Shown piece by piece: positions 39,584 to 52,951 of a DNA stretch of 64,000 nucleotides. The DNA comes from Cyprinodon diabolis (taxonomy: Eukaryota; Chordata; Actinopteri; Cyprinodontiformes; Cyprinodontidae): contig CM060078.1 of assembly GCA_030533445.1 (NCBI GenBank), positions 24,047,091 to 24,111,090 of the forward strand, read 5' to 3'. Below the pieces are notes generated by a model. It worked only from the letters and a program-made list of their open reading frames with translations, had not been told where the DNA came from and did not search any database. A program made the position numbers and the translations under genes. The first letter of the stretch is position 1. The number at the start of each line of letters is the position of its first letter.

Positions 39584-39956
39584 TAGGAATGACCCGATAC
39601 AACTTTTTAATTTCCATACGATACAGCTTTGAGAATTTGCAGATACTGATATTGACCCAATAAGATATTAGCACAAATCACACTGGATTTTATACTTATT
39701 TTATACTGTATAATGTTAGAAAAGGCTTAATCAAGTAATATCAGTAAAACAGGGAGCAAAAGTCTGCAACAAAAGGCATGATAAAAACCGCCTCGTAAAA
39801 TTAACCAATAAGTTACAGAAACTTAACAGAAGCAAAGTGTTTCTATCAGCAAGAAAATATTGGAAATTTTAGATGTTAGCCAATAAAATTGTATATTAAT
39901 CTTTTGAATAATATCGGACCACTATCCAATACTAATATTTGATCAGGACATCCCTA
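39584..39956. mobile_element. degenerate hAT-like element (373 bp)
   Basis: The left end TAGGAATGACCCGATAC pairs with the inverted right end TAGGGATGTCCTGATC, the 'TAGGGATGTCCCGATC' type of terminal repeat common in fish hAT elements. Subterminal 'gatacagc' and 'atcgga' words remain. No target-site duplication is recognisable, so the copy is old. Confidence 0.55.
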
Positions 39957-40139
39957 TAATGTCTCTCTGTTAAACTGAGGCCAGAACTTTCACTCAGCCA
40001 TTCTAGAATCCATTTTATTTATTTATTTGTTTTAACTACCTAGCTGAAACTGTGCTTGGGGTCAAAATCCAACTGAACACGCCAAAGGTGCATGAGCTTA
40101 CTGTGCCTAATGGGACGATAATATCCTTCAGGTTTTTTC

Positions 40140-40700
40140 TATGGTCAGTTTATGGTTTTGTACGTTACAGCAGGACCCAGTAGTCCTGAAGCCTGATAGC
40201 AGCTCCAGACCATCGCACAATCATCACAAAGTTTGAATGTTGGTATAATGATGTTATATTTAGTTTTTGCCAAATGTGAGGAGAGATACAGCTTCCAAGA
40301 ATTTTGTTTCTTTCTCATTAGCCCACACAAAATTTGTTTCAATGACTTCGGGTTTTTGACATATAATGAAAAGCTTGTTTTGGTCTGCTGTGGTTTTGGC
40401 CTTGAAAAATAACCTAAATGCAACACTTTTTCCTTTTTTTTTATTTTCTCAATTTTACAAGAGAGACTTAACCAACGGAAGTGGATCAGTTTTGTGGATG
40501 TTCTAGGATTTTTATGACGTCTTGAATGTACCGTTAATTTAACTTTGGTGGACTAGCTAGTCCTTTTATGTATTTTTTATTTTTTCATTTATGGATAATG
40601 GGTTCAGAGCAGGAGTTCCAGAGTTAACAAGTGGCTTTGTAACCCTCTATAAAGCAAAATATGACAATGACTTGTTTTGTAACTGGTTTTGAGTTATTTT
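40140..40700 (-). pseudogene. degenerate Tc1/mariner transposase relic
   Basis: Read on the minus strand, the DNA follows the familiar fish Tc1 transposase gene. At 40700-40620 a segment fits the helix-turn-helix coding region ('gttacaaagcca', 'cccattatcc'). Then come 'ccaccaaagtta' and 'aaaaatcctagaacatcc'. Finally a frame containing IIIPTFK...MVWSCYQASG corresponds to the [21 protein letters not shown] block of the catalytic domain. Many substitutions and frame shifts have removed the acidic catalytic region, and no terminal repeats are seen. The element is dead. The right boundary is approximate. Confidence 0.65.
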
Positions 40701-42689
40701 TTAAGATATTTTAGCCTATTTTCTGTTTTGACTTTAAGTTGGAGGGTGCCAGGTTCCAAAATAAGTTTGCCTACATCCTGCTAGTGAAACCAAGCTAAAA
40801 TATCTGCTCAATAATAATCATAACATGATTAATGAAGAAAATCATGATTCCAAATGTTTTTTTCCTTCACTACAATTTTTCAATAACGTTTAATAATTTA
40901 AACAGTTTAAATTATCTGAATATATCTAAAAGGAACAGAAAAAAAAAAAAAACAGGGCATGCAAAAACATCATTATAGACACTGAACCACACACAAAATT
41001 TACTGGAATAAAAAAAAAAATAGAAATAAAACTCAGTGTAGAATATGAAAGATATTCAGAACTATGGAAACCCATAGATGCCTACATCAGGGGAGATGGT
41101 TCTGTTTACAGATAAAACACACAAGCAAACACACACCATATTCAGAGCCTGGCAGAAGCGATGGCTGCCAATAGGAGCCCTCTGTTCCAGAGCACAGATC
41201 CTGATATCATTCATTCTCCCTCTGTTTCAGTCTGCCCATCTCTGTCACTCAGATTCTCTGAGGTGTGAAACATCACGCATTCATCATCTCTCCAGAGCTC
41301 TCCTTCTCTATCTAATACACACAAGCTCACACTTTAGCAGGCAACACTTTTGTCTCCACTTTTATCACAAAATTGAGGGATTTGGTGGCTAAACGACCCA
41401 ATGCACCCCTTGTCCCTCTCATCTCGACATCACATTCATTTTACGCTATCTTCTTCGTGGGCTTAACCAGTGAGTTGACCATTACAGCTCACTGTCTCTT
41501 CCCTGTGACTGTGCCATCATATCAGCGGGGATAAATACAAAGGATTGGGTTGCATGGCATTTATAATTCCCTCGTGTTTCAGGTGAGTAAATGACAGCCA
41601 TTACACCCAGCACTTTCCCTCCTTTCACAATAGGTAGAGATGGATGCTGCTGAATACAATCATGCTTTTAAAAGTAGAGATCACAGAGGTAGTTGATGCC
41701 TTAATGCGAGGGGAGAGAAATGGGAGACACTTTTGATCATTTGATGTTGCAGCACAATGGTGTCAAATTAGATTTACATTGTGCATGTATGTGTGTGCCA
41801 TGGCAGATTTAAAGCAATGGAAAGGCATTTGAAACGTATACGAAAAAATATATATTTCTATTTGTGATTTAAACTGCGTTTTTTCTTTGTTTTTTACCTG
41901 CTATACCTATCTTCTCGTTACATAATGCCAAAAGCATTGAACTTTTCCTAGACTGAGGATTCATCATTTATTAAATCAGCAGAGACTTTTTATTATCAAC
42001 TAATTCCTCTGCTTCATCTCTAGTCCTCTCTTTATCCAGCTATTTTCCTGCCTCCCTTGACTTGTAATTAAAGAGAGATTCCACCTGAAGCCAATCTACA
42101 CCCTCCACATGGACAGAGAGGGGGAAATTACATTGATAGTCCAATCCTGATTTACAGCCTGTGGGGCACACTGAACTCCTCTTATCTTTTTTTTTCCCAC
42201 CCTTTCGGCTAACTTCATCTTTTTCTCCTTCACTGCCATGAATTTGTTCATTAGTTTAGCACAACGTCTGCAATCCAGCCACACTGTTGGCCAGGAAGCA
42301 CGGATTTGTTTGACAAATAGTAGTTAAAAATGAAAACGAAAGTATTGCTGCAAGAGCCTGGCTTAGTAATCAGGTCATCTTAAGTCTGACAATCTTCTGT
42401 TTGGAAATTGTCACCAAGGGAAAAAACTTGATTCAAGTTTTTTGCAATGTTACTAAAGCTTTTGAGCAAAGCAAAAAGAAGACAGAGGGTGTTGGATGCC
42501 ATTGGAATTAAACTGAATTGTCTATGGAGGTATGGCTGTTTACAGATTGGAAGCAAATATAGGATTTTGCAGATCCCTCAATAACTGCAGTATTCTTACC
42601 ATTCTTATATATTATAACACGCAAATATTGCAGCTTATTTTGTTCCATCATGAAAAATGCTGGACTTAGAAATCTTTTTTTTTTTCCCT

Positions 42690-42960
42690 CTGTAGTTGGC
42701 ACCAGGTTTTGGAATACTTTGGCCATCCATATAGGAAAAGCCTCCACTGTCGGGTGTTTTAAGTCTCGTCTTAAGACCCACTTTTATTGTTTGGCTTTTA
42801 ACACTGCATAATCGTGCGGTCCTCTGTGTCCTTTTTATTTTTTTTATTTTAAACTCTTACTGTTTTTTGTTTGTGTGTGTTGTTTTTGCTTGTATTTTTT
42901 TATATAAAGCATATTCAAAACATTTTGTGTTGTTAAATGTGGACTTTTCAAATCTCAAAG
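42690..42960 (+). pseudogene. LINE 3' end (L2/CR1-like RT C-terminus)
   Basis: The plus strand encodes GTRFWNTLAIHIGKASTV followed by GCFKSRLKTHFYCLAFNTA and a stop. This matches the W-N-x-L-P-x-x-I-R...F-K-S-x-L-K-T-H-F end of L2-like reverse transcriptases found in fish. A T-rich 3' UTR follows. Everything upstream is lost, as expected for a 5'-truncated insertion. Boundaries are approximate. Confidence 0.6.
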
Positions 42961-43049
42961 GTGTGGACAGGATCACACTTTCTCTATGGAGACCGAATTT
43001 TATTTTCACGAATGTTTATCAGGTTATATCATAAATAACAGTCATTGTA

Positions 43050-43180
43050 GGGAAGCAGTGTGGGGTTAAGGGTCTTTCTCAGGGACCCAAAGTGCAGGCT
43101 GTGGCGATCGAACCGGGTACTTGCAATTTCTCAGAGCACAAGCACACTGCTCTAACCACTAGTCCAACACTCCCCACACT
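43050..43180 (-). mobile_element. tRNA-derived SINE
   Basis: On the minus strand an A-box-like TGGACTAGTGGTTAGAGC (43166-43149) is followed about 35 bp later by the B box GGTTCGATCGC (43114-43104), giving a tRNA-like head. The body continues 'ctttgggtccctgagaaag' and 'acccttaacccc'. It lies just after the LINE 3' end at 42690-42960. The downstream tail and the duplication are unclear. Confidence 0.7.
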
Positions 43181-45810
43181 CTTTAGGTTGCAATTAAACT
43201 AAAATCTTTTTTTCTATTAACTTAGTGTCCCACAAGGTTTGTTATGTAAGCTCTTCCCATTAATTTTTATACACAACGGCACTGTCATCTGTTATTCTTT
43301 TGCTTTTTTATCCTTAGTTTTTCAGGATAGAAACAAATGGAATCAATTTACTTCTTTTAGTGAATCAGATTTTTGTTTTTTTGCTGCACTCTATGTTTCA
43401 GCACCCTCTCTCCACCTGGATAAGGATCACGATTGACGTGGGAGCCAAATGAGGCAGGGGACACATCAACCACTCAATGCCTCGTCATAGCTGACGCACC
43501 GCTCAATCAGTTAACACCCAATTGACATCGTTATATCATAAATTCAGTTAACAGTGCGACCCAGTGGCTGCTACCGCAATATTGTTTTCATTTGACGTTC
43601 CAGAGGTTAAATGACGGAGCCATCAATTGCACTGTCATCTTTGGCAGAGTAAGATTAATGACTTGGAAATAATCAATCATTTTCTCTCATTTTTTCTTCC
43701 GAAGATGCTAAGCCTCTCATAACCGAAGAGAAATGCAGCTCAACAAGCTAGAATCAGGTTACAGATCATCATTTGAAACGCATCAGGCTATATTTTTCCC
43801 ACCTGATTGATATTCAAGTGCCTAACTCTGCAACCTCAGCATGCATCATACATAAATGCAATGTGGTTTTAAGGGGTTCTCATAATTTTTTTGTCATCAG
43901 TGAGTGTCAGACCAAGAAGATCACAAATATTTATACTAGGCATAAAAAACAAAGCTGGATATATTGTTTTGACCAGCCTGAATAAAGCAGATGTGAGAAA
44001 CGGCATAAACAAACAAAGGCAGACTAGATGCACAGCTTAAACTACAACCACCAACCAAGAAGCTTTTATAATATGTTGATTATTTTCTATTTAAATCAAT
44101 CCGCTTTATTAATTGGCTTGCAATAAACATCACTGAGGAAATAAAGGGTGAAGTTATATAATCAAGCTCATTTTGCACCACTTTTATGATTTCTTTAAGA
44201 GATGTCAGGGAAAAACAGCTGCTATCAGCTTGTTGCACCTGCTTTGCCCAACTCCAGCTTATCTTCAGCACATTGTAATATACAAATCCTAGCATCTTTA
44301 TAACTCTCAGCCACAGAGTCTAGCGTTAGAAGAATGTGGCAAAACAGATTTCTACTGAGATAAATTAAAGGATCCTGGTAAACATTTTGGATGAGATGTG
44401 AAGATGCGATATTTCCGCAAATTGGCTTGTTGAATTTCCCTCAGGGATAGAGAAAAAAGGATTTGACTTTGAACGATCTCACCCTGCCGCGGAACACATT
44501 TTCAATAATTCACACTTACAGATCAGTATTTGCTACACTGCATATAAATATTTTAGCACCCTGAATGTGACAGTAGAAACAGTTTTTATAGCCAAATCTA
44601 AAGTCCTAGCATTGACAACAGAAATGACTGAGGCGACGTAAGAACAGGTCTGATAAAATCAAAGCTTTGACTCAGTGAACTCCGGTACGAACATTAGTTT
44701 ATAGGACCTGCTGGTTGTTACAGGACAAAAGCCCGGCTTTGTAAACACTAAAGGTTGGTTTTAATGATTATGACTCAACAAGCAGCTTTAATGACTCCCA
44801 AATGCTTTTTTTTATTTATGTCTAATGAATGAAGTTGATTAACTATCAAAATAATTTTCACTTAATAAATAATGCAGGTTGTAACAGATTATTCCCAAAT
44901 TTATCTATGGTTTCATGCAAAAATGTACGTACCTAATTAGTAAATTTGAGTTATAAGATATCACAAGAGTGCAGAACTTAAGTTATTTCATTAATTGATT
45001 TATTGCCAAATAAAAGCCTAAAGCTTTAAAAAAAAAAAAAAAGACATTTGCTGTAGTTAATACTGCAGGAGGTTTTGGGAATGACCCTAATATAGAGTTC
45101 TTAAAAACTAATCAAAACTAGTTAAATAAAAAGCATTATTGAACAGACGCTTGTTGAGGGTTTATTTCATTTAAAAGATTGCTTTTGTTTTTATTTTGGT
45201 TACTTGTTAATGTGCATCTTTGAGGCACTGTTACCAAATTCTATTGCATATTTTCATTTGGATTTACTTCTAGACTTTGACAAAGCTATTTTAACAAATT
45301 AATATGATCTAAACTATTGCACTGGAGTTCTTATCCTCTTAACTGTTCCAGCTTAAGAAAATGCACCCCACTGCATAATAGCCACCACCTGGGCTAAAGA
45401 AAAGTGCATGCCACACTTCTTATAGTTTTACAGTCGATTTACATATTAAATTATGGATAATGTTTTAGTATAACACAGAGATGGGGAACCCCAGTTTTAC
45501 TGATGACACGGGCTGCATCTTTTAGATGTCGCTCTAAATCAGCATTTCTGAATCAAACAGATTATTCATCATCTGGCATCTGCAAAACTTTACAAAATAT
45601 GGAATAGATAAACTGTTTGGAGCATAAATCTGTATAACACCAAGGATACCAGATTTGGAGAACTTGTTCTGGCCATCTCTGGTTTGGTATATAAAATAAC
45701 CTTAACCTTTGGTTAGACTGTGAGGTATAAATACTTGTGCCGGGTTTGGAATTGTCTTATTTTCTATAAAGAAACTTGTAAGGGCATAATTTTCCTTTAT
45801 TCTTGTCTAT

Positions 45811-45831
45811 AATAATAATAATAATAATAAT
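45811..45831. repeat. (AAT)n microsatellite
   Basis: Seven units of AAT in a row. Confidence 0.9.
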
Positions 45832-48800
45832 GTCATACAGTTATCATACAACATTTAGAAAATAAATGTGAAAATAAATAAACAATGTATTAACAGTGTC
45901 GGCACCCAGTCATGAGAATTAAGATGAAAAACTACAAAAAAAGGCACCAGAGCAATTTGTATGTTAATATTACTTTTCTTTTGTTTTTTTTCTGAGCAGA
46001 TAAACACCTCAAATCTTCTACAAGAATGAGGTTGACACATGAAACGGCAAAAACATCACTTGAACACAGTAGGGAGCTTGGGTAGCTGCTCATAGGAACA
46101 GTGGGACTGACCTGCACTTGCCACTGAAACACCAACCTTAAGATCGGTATTCACAGACTTCTCTATCATATAGGTGAATTTTTATGCCTTAACATCTATT
46201 TAACCAACGAACAAAAGAAATATAACATGCTTATGTGTGTGAATGGTACAGAGGGGTGAGACAGGGGAAAAAAATCTCATTAGAGGACCACCAATCACTG
46301 GATTAACGAGGAAGCAGCAATGACAGATCGCTCTGTTAAAGAGCAGTGGGGGAACGCACACGGTAAAAATGAAAATGGGTCGTCAGAAAGGGTTAGCTAC
46401 AGAATGAGGATAAAGAAAAGGAATATAAAAAGTACCAGGCAAGAAAACAAATTAGGCTGGATTCCCATTATCTTGACAAATTCTCTAAGAAAATAGGTTG
46501 CAGTTAAAAAACAAACAAAAAACAACTCAATAAGTCTGGAAGAAAAATAAACCTAACAAAGAAAATTTCAACAGGCAAGTTGGAAATAATAAAAGATGAA
46601 CAAAATGTAGACGGTATAATGGGAATCAATTTTTTTAATAGATCAATATTGTGAAGGAATGTGACTCTATACAACCTGACAAAGAATCTGTTACAATGAA
46701 AGCAGGAAGGATACAGAATTCATTTAATTGCATTAAACTTGTTTCCTTCAGTATCATAAACTTAATGTCGACTATCTACGTGGTCAATGCACATCTTTGC
46801 AAAAATAAAACCTCATTAAATTATGTGAATGACCAAACTTAATACCCAAATTTAAATAACATTTTTTTGAATTATCTGAATAATCAAGTCACTTTTAAAT
46901 AATTTGATTCCATTTCCACCAAATTATCTCTTTTCCGAAAGACCTTCAAAATCACTGTCTAAGTGACTAACTTTCTGTGTTCAGCAGAGGACAAACACCC
47001 ACTAGGATCCATCATCACCAAGCTGAAGGAGAGCATTTCAGGGCTAAAACAGCATGTGAAGAGCTTTATCGATTAACTGTGTTTTCAGCTGCCTGTTCTG
47101 GGTACCCTTGCCACTCTTCTTCTGACCTCTGTCTGTATTTTTCCCTCGTTCCAAGAATCACACTCTCAGTGAGTGTCTGGGTCCCAGGCCCCAGAAACAG
47201 CAGGTGGCCTTTAGTTATCGACCAACTCAGCCTTCTTTAATAGCATTCACCACTGCTGGGAATTGGGAGTGTGCATGTGTGTCCTGGATGTTATTCTAAA
47301 CCAGCATAATGATCATTCGAGCAGTTCCTCACTCGATGCTGCTGGAGCTTGCTAGGCTCGCCATCCGCATGCTCTCTCAAATTGACAGTCACTCAGGTTA
47401 ACAGATAGCTAACAAAGGCAATTCAGACTGACATTTATTCCTAAACACTTATCAAATATCAATTAAAATCAATAATGAAATATAATAGACTTGGCCAGAA
47501 AGAAAATTAAAAACAAAGACTTTCTAGGGGTCTATTCTTTTGTGATTTGATAGCATGAAATGTCAATATCACAGCCTAAAGAGATTATTTCTGAGTTTTC
47601 AAGAATAATTGCATGTTTAAAGCAGAGCCACAGACAGATGGGCCGTACCAAAGCTCGATTTCACTCTACTGCAGTGCTTCTCCAGGCTCAGTGAGAAATA
47701 AAGCAATTCTGATTATTCTGATTCTAAAAATAGCAGGTCTCTAAAACCTTGAAAAGGTGCAAAAATCTTTTAATAAACTTGCCAATGTATGTTCAACATT
47801 TTGGCCACAAGATAAAACATTTCCATGTCATTAAATCTTGGACATAAGTAGTAGCTGCATTTTTGCATGTTTTTTAGGCTTAGCGCTGGCAGTGATAATA
47901 GACATTTAGAAACTCAACTGTACTTAATAGAAAATAACAGGTGGTAAAATACAATACCACATTATTAAAGTTCTATGAATTGAGTAGATAAATCCTAAAT
48001 GGCAATTTACACTGACTAATTCAAATAGCAATCTTCACAAAATGAGTTATCATGAATTGCTGGACTAAATTTGTATAAACTTAAAGGGGCACAGTCTGTT
48101 TATGAGACTTTTCATATGTATTTGACGAAGTAGCTGAACCTGGTTGCAAATCAAGTATTTATTTATTTTTTTTTATTACTATGTCCTACTACTTGTTTGT
48201 TGTTTATTTTAGTATTTTTTAAACTGTTTTCAGTCATTTTGTAAATAATACCTTTTCTGTACATTTATCATATCATGTGACTGGACAGCATTACATGTCC
48301 TCATCACCTTAAGGAAAGAAGGTGAGCAAGTGCAGAACTCCCAACAGAGTTGATAAAATAGTGTGGACAAAACTCCAAAATGTTTGAAAAGTGCAGAAAA
48401 ACATTTAATTCCAAGAAGGATATATTTGATTCACTATTCAATGACAGAATGCAGTTTGCACATTAATGTTCCCTAAGGCGCTAGCTAAAGCTGTGGATAC
48501 ATGCAACTGTTGTTCGTGATTGTTAATTGGTATGAGAGTATGCATCCTTACTAATCTGGACACTAGTGACAGCCATGCTATCTAAAGATTCCAGTGGAAG
48601 TACAAAAAACATTACACATAGAATGATTAAAATAAACAATTACAGCTGCTAGGATCCAGAAGACTACTATGGATCTGATTAAGTTCAGGTCTCATCAATA
48701 TTGCACTTAGCGGAAAGAAGGTTTTTATATTTATTTATTTTATTTATTTATTCCTTTAGGCCCAAAAACGAATATGTGGATAAAATCAGGATGGATATAT

Positions 48801-50466
48801 CATTATAAAATGATCTAATAGTATTTGGTTTTAACATGATTATGCACCTTTAATCAAAGTAATTAATTCTAAAAAACTTCAACACATTCAGTTTATTAAA
48901 ACACTAAATATATGTGAATCAGTGGGAGAATGTGATGTGAATAGCAGACCCCTTTTTTTTGCTCTTTAAACCCCTCTGGTGTTGATTAATATTATTTGTG
49001 AACTGGATTTGGGTTTTGTATACTTAGTTTTTTAATGTTGGCTTTATTAACTGCTTGTGTGCATGTGATTTCCCATTTGTTTTGCTTCAACTGTTAGAGG
49101 AGATCAGACTTACAACTGTGCAAATTGACTATTTACTAAAAAGCCTTCCTACTTTAATAACCACTAAATTGATTTCTTTTTTTCATACAAGCTACATAAT
49201 GACCATGTTTAGCAAATTTTAATACCGTACAAAGATAAACATAATAACTAAAATGCTAATTTCATTCATTGAAGGAAAGAAGCTATCCAAACCACCCTAA
49301 CCCTCTGTGAACAACTAATTGCATACTAAACCTAATAACTGACTGTGGCCACCTTAGCGGAAACGAGAGTATTTGGTAACTCGACAGCACTCTAACATTA
49401 TTACAGAGAATTCTGTCCCTTTCTCCTTTGAGAACATTTTAATTCAGCCACAGAGGGTTTTCCAGCATGAACAGCACATTTAATACAGTACAGAATTTGA
49501 TTGATTGGATTAAAGTCCAGACCTTGGATAGGTCACTCTGAAATATAATCTGTTAAATTAAGTTTTTTACAGTAACTTTTGCCAAGACAATATCCGCAGA
49601 AGGCATTATATAACTTTTCCTTTATACTTCCACTTTAAAATGAAAAATAATACATATATTTTCTTCATAAAAACTATTACTTTTCGTCTATGAGGACAAT
49701 ACTGGTTGGGATCATATATTCCTATCTCAATACCGATTGTCCCTTTTTTTCCCCATTAAAGCAGTAAAAACATATACAAATATATGTGTAGTTAACAAAA
49801 TGTATTGTATGCTGTTAGCAGGATAGTTGTCCTACTTAATATAACCTGTGTTCTAAAATAGATCCGTTAATGCTACGCTTTATTTTTGGCCGGGTCTTTG
49901 TGTCTGTGGGGCCATTATTGTGTGCAGTGGAGGATGTCTTGCCAAAAAGGCCATTCCCATTTATGATCTAATGTAATCAATGGGCCTCCATGCTTTTGTG
50001 CCCTCATGTAGAACATCAGAAGAAATCCAGTCATTTACAGGAGCCTGGATTAGAGTGAATTTTAGTGATGCTATTTTGGTGGGCTTTTGTCTTGGATAGG
50101 TGTTCACAGTCTGTGTCCATTACACAGAGTGCTGCTATTTTGCACCAAATTCCATGTCATCAAAGGCACTAAGAGATGGTGAAAATCTGCTTGTGCACAT
50201 GCGTACATACACAGTACCGCTCTTATCTCCCTATAATTTAGAAACTACACTCTCTTGCTCATAGTGTGCTACTATATATTAAAAAAAAGCACACATTGGT
50301 TCATCTAACCTGTTTTCATTCTCATGCTATCCTATAATAAAATCTTTGTTATGAAAAAGGTTGCTATAACTTCTGACATGAATAATAATAAGAAAATTGA
50401 TCATCATAGGAGTTATGATCATTGTGAGAGCAAAAGACTTAAGATAATTTTTCTGTTGTTTCTTAC

Positions 50467-50595
50467 CTGGGTCTCAGACATAACGTAGAGGTAGTGGTGG
50501 TCAGAGGAGAAGGCCATATCTCTCAAAATGGGTCCATCCTCAACAGCGAGAACAGTCTCATATTGAAGGGCACGTGATGAACCGTCCACCCTGAT
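50467..50595 (-). CDS. plxna1: plexin-A1 exon A (C-terminal Sema domain)
   Basis: This internal exon has 129 nt and encodes 43 residues, starting and ending in phase 0. The peptide opens [15 protein letters not shown] and ends LRDMAF...[11 protein letters not shown], which matches the last strands of the Sema domain of class A plexins. The acceptor reads TTTTTCAG and the donor GTAAGA. Class A plexins are single-pass receptors at the plasma membrane that pair with neuropilins to receive secreted semaphorins; the Sema domain is the ligand-binding and dimerising propeller. The next exon continues with LSRVPVEAC, the usual join into the PSI domain. The exon upstream was searched for up to 64000 and not found, so the intron before this exon exceeds 13.4 kb. 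Plexin-A identity is firm; A1 is chosen from the downstream exons. Confidence 0.92.
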
Positions 50596-50959
50596 CTGAA
50601 AAATCCCAGAAAATGAGAGAAGATCAGAATTTTTAATCTGTTTTTTTCAACATTACTTCATTACTATCAAACATTACTTTTATTGCATTCACTGTAGGAT
50701 TATAAAATAGGTTGTTCACTCAAATCAAACAAAAAAAACACTCTAAAACTACTGGCATAACTAACTGTTATCAGCAGCTAACATACTGCTGTCATTTTTG
50801 CACATCTCTGGTGTTGCTGCTATTTTTTTCACATATCCATTACTATAAAAGTGTTCAGAGCTGTATATTATTTATACTGTACTGTATAGTATTTTATATG
50901 TTTATTTTCTTAACTCTATCACTTACAATGTTATTTTTTAACACAATTTTTAGGCCCAT

Positions 50960-51066
50960 ATTTTTTATGACCACTTTTACTGTAATCTTTTGCTGCTGCT
51001 GTAACACCACAATTTCCCCACTTTCGGACAATAAAGGGATTTTCAATTCTATTTTATTCTATTCTA
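50960..51066 (+). mobile_element. possible Rex1-like LINE 3' tail
   Basis: The sequence 'tgctgctgctgtaacaccac', 'aatttccccactttcgg' and 'acaataaagg' ending in an ATTCTATTTT-type repeat resembles the 3' end of fish LINEs of the Rex1 type, which finish in short tandem repeats. No coding part is recognisable upstream, so this is tentative. Confidence 0.4.
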
Positions 51067-52555
51067 TAAATAGTTTCAAGAAGGCAAATTATTATTTTAC
51101 TATATTTTTTAAGCCTTCTACTCATTTTGATTATTAGCTGTTGATTTCTGTTGCTTGTAACCTGTTTGGTGCAGTACATACTACTATCACATATTCAACA
51201 CCTCTTTTTAGATAAGAGTCTGAGTCATTCCAAAGCAATTAAGGTAATATAGCATCTGGGCAAGAGGTGTGCACCATAAATTCCCAGGGAAGTTTACTCA
51301 GCAAAAAAGGGTGATACGATATGATAGAAATGGTCTGAATGGAGCCAGGACATCTGCTTACATCCCTCCCTCTCATTTTCTCACTCTGTTCCTTTGCCTC
51401 TAGTTTGGCAGAAAGACATCGGTCAAAAAACCCTACACCAGCAGCTTTCTACAGAGTAAACTTCCATGCATACACAGATATAGGTCTTTGTGGACTTACA
51501 GGCAAATGTAAGCCAAGTCTTATTAAAGTTATGATGACTCTTGGCAATTCTTTATGCTCTTCAGCAGGAAATATTTGCAGGTAACATGAAAGAAAAGGAG
51601 ATAATTGGACGGGAAGCAGATGGCCCACGATAAGGTGAGTCACTTCATACTTAATTATGATAAGATTATGACAACAAACTGTCTGTGTTCCCTCTGCCTG
51701 CATTTACCAAGCAAAAACAAAACAAAAAATTAGCACCAAGGAAGCTGTAGAGCCTTTAGTCACCAGTGCAGATTTGTTGTCTTTGCACAAGTAGCTAAAA
51801 TATTCAGGATTATAAACAACTAATCATCTTTCAATATTTTTCCACAACATATACATTAAATACATGCAGTTAGGAACTGACCAATAGCCAGACTGAAACT
51901 CAGAAATCCAATATTTTTATGAGCACTAAAGGCACGATACCAAGCACAACAGAATCACACATTCTGTAGTGTACAAACACATCACTGAGTTTTATTTTAT
52001 TTTTTATATTATCAGGGAGGTGTTAAAAGAAGCACAAGGATGAACAACACTACTAGAGACATGAGTAAGTCTTATCTTTGAATCACTCTGGCTGAGAGAG
52101 TAAGATTTTCAGCAGATATCAGGAAAGTTGAAAAGACAACATAGGCTGCTATGTTACATCCTGCCCATTTATTCATTGTGTACTAATACTACTACTGTTT
52201 GCACCCTTTGGATCTCAGATAGAAAATGTTTAAGAATATACACCTGACTATGAGTTTTTGTTAAAGCTAGCTGAGGTTAAAGCTGTAGTTGCTAAACTAA
52301 TATAGTCTGCAGTTTAAAATGTCAACTCTATAATTGTCATTTTAATTTTAAAACAGTAACTGTAACATTTCAAGTCTTTACAGAAACCGGATTGCAAACC
52401 ATTCAAAACTTAAAAGTGGAATCTAACAATTTGCACTTTTACATAAGACTAAGTGTCTTAGCGTGAATTTTATTCTGCACGATCTTTTAAGCTGTGGATT
52501 TTGATATACAGATTATGTATTTAATCATTTTCATTTCACTGTTATTTACTGAAAA

Positions 52556-52567
52556 GAAGTAAAATGA
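52556..52567. repeat. SINE target-site duplication, left
   Basis: GAAGTAAAATGA, identical to 52940-52951. Confidence 0.9.
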
Positions 52568-52939
52568 TGCACAGTGATGCAGAGGGTAGCACTGCTGCCT
52601 TGCAGCAAGAAGGTTCTGGGTTCGATTCCTGGCCTCAGGACTTTCAGCATGGTGTTTGCATGTTCTCCCTGTGCATGTGTGGGTTCTCTCCGGGTACCCT
52701 AGCTTCCTTCCCACAGTCCTAAAACATGACTGTTAGGTTAAGTGGCTTCTCTAAATTTTCCTTTGTGTGCGTGAATGTTGTTTGTCATGTTTGTCTATGT
52801 GTTGCCCTGCGATGGACTTGAACTGGTAACCTGTCCAGGGTGTACCCCGCCTCTCACCCCTTGACAGCTGGAGATAGGCACCAGCACCCCTCACAACCCC
52901 AGCAGGGATGAGGTGTGACAGAAAATGGGTGGATGGATG
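52568..52939 (+). mobile_element. V-SINE (tRNA-derived) with target-site duplication
   Basis: A 372-bp SINE. The tRNA-like head has a B box in 'gggttcgattcctgg' (about 52618). The conserved V-SINE core follows ('tttgcatgttctccctgtg', 'gggttctctccgggta', 'cttcccacagtcc'), then 'gccctgcgatggac', 'ctgtccagggtgtacc' and a GGATGGATGG tail. A perfect 12-bp duplication GAAGTAAAATGA flanks it at 52556-52567 and 52940-52951. It is in antisense orientation to plxna1. Confidence 0.88.
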
Positions 52940-52951
52940 GAAGTAAAATGA
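52940..52951. repeat. SINE target-site duplication, right
   Basis: GAAGTAAAATGA, identical to 52556-52567. Confidence 0.9.

Larger units (their letters stand above)
36985..50466 (-). other. plxna1: plxna1 intron A-B (13.5 kb)
   Basis: A 13,482-bp intron. Mobile-element relics cluster at 39.58-43.18 kb (hAT, Tc1, LINE 3' end, tRNA SINE). A candidate conserved stretch lies at 43440-43720, an (AAT)n tract at 45811-45831 and a TTTA-rich tract at 48727-48752. The remainder is AT-rich with no gene seen. Confidence 0.85.

Noticed and set aside
50712..51137. 141-residue open frame on the plus strand
   Set aside because: The peptide is rich in Phe, Tyr, Ile and Leu from AT-rich DNA, has no domain or splice context, and ends in a repeat-like tail. 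It is most likely chance or LINE 3' sequence.
52610..52635. Possible tRNA gene from the B-box match
   Set aside because: The match belongs to the head of the V-SINE; no full cloverleaf and no separate terminator.
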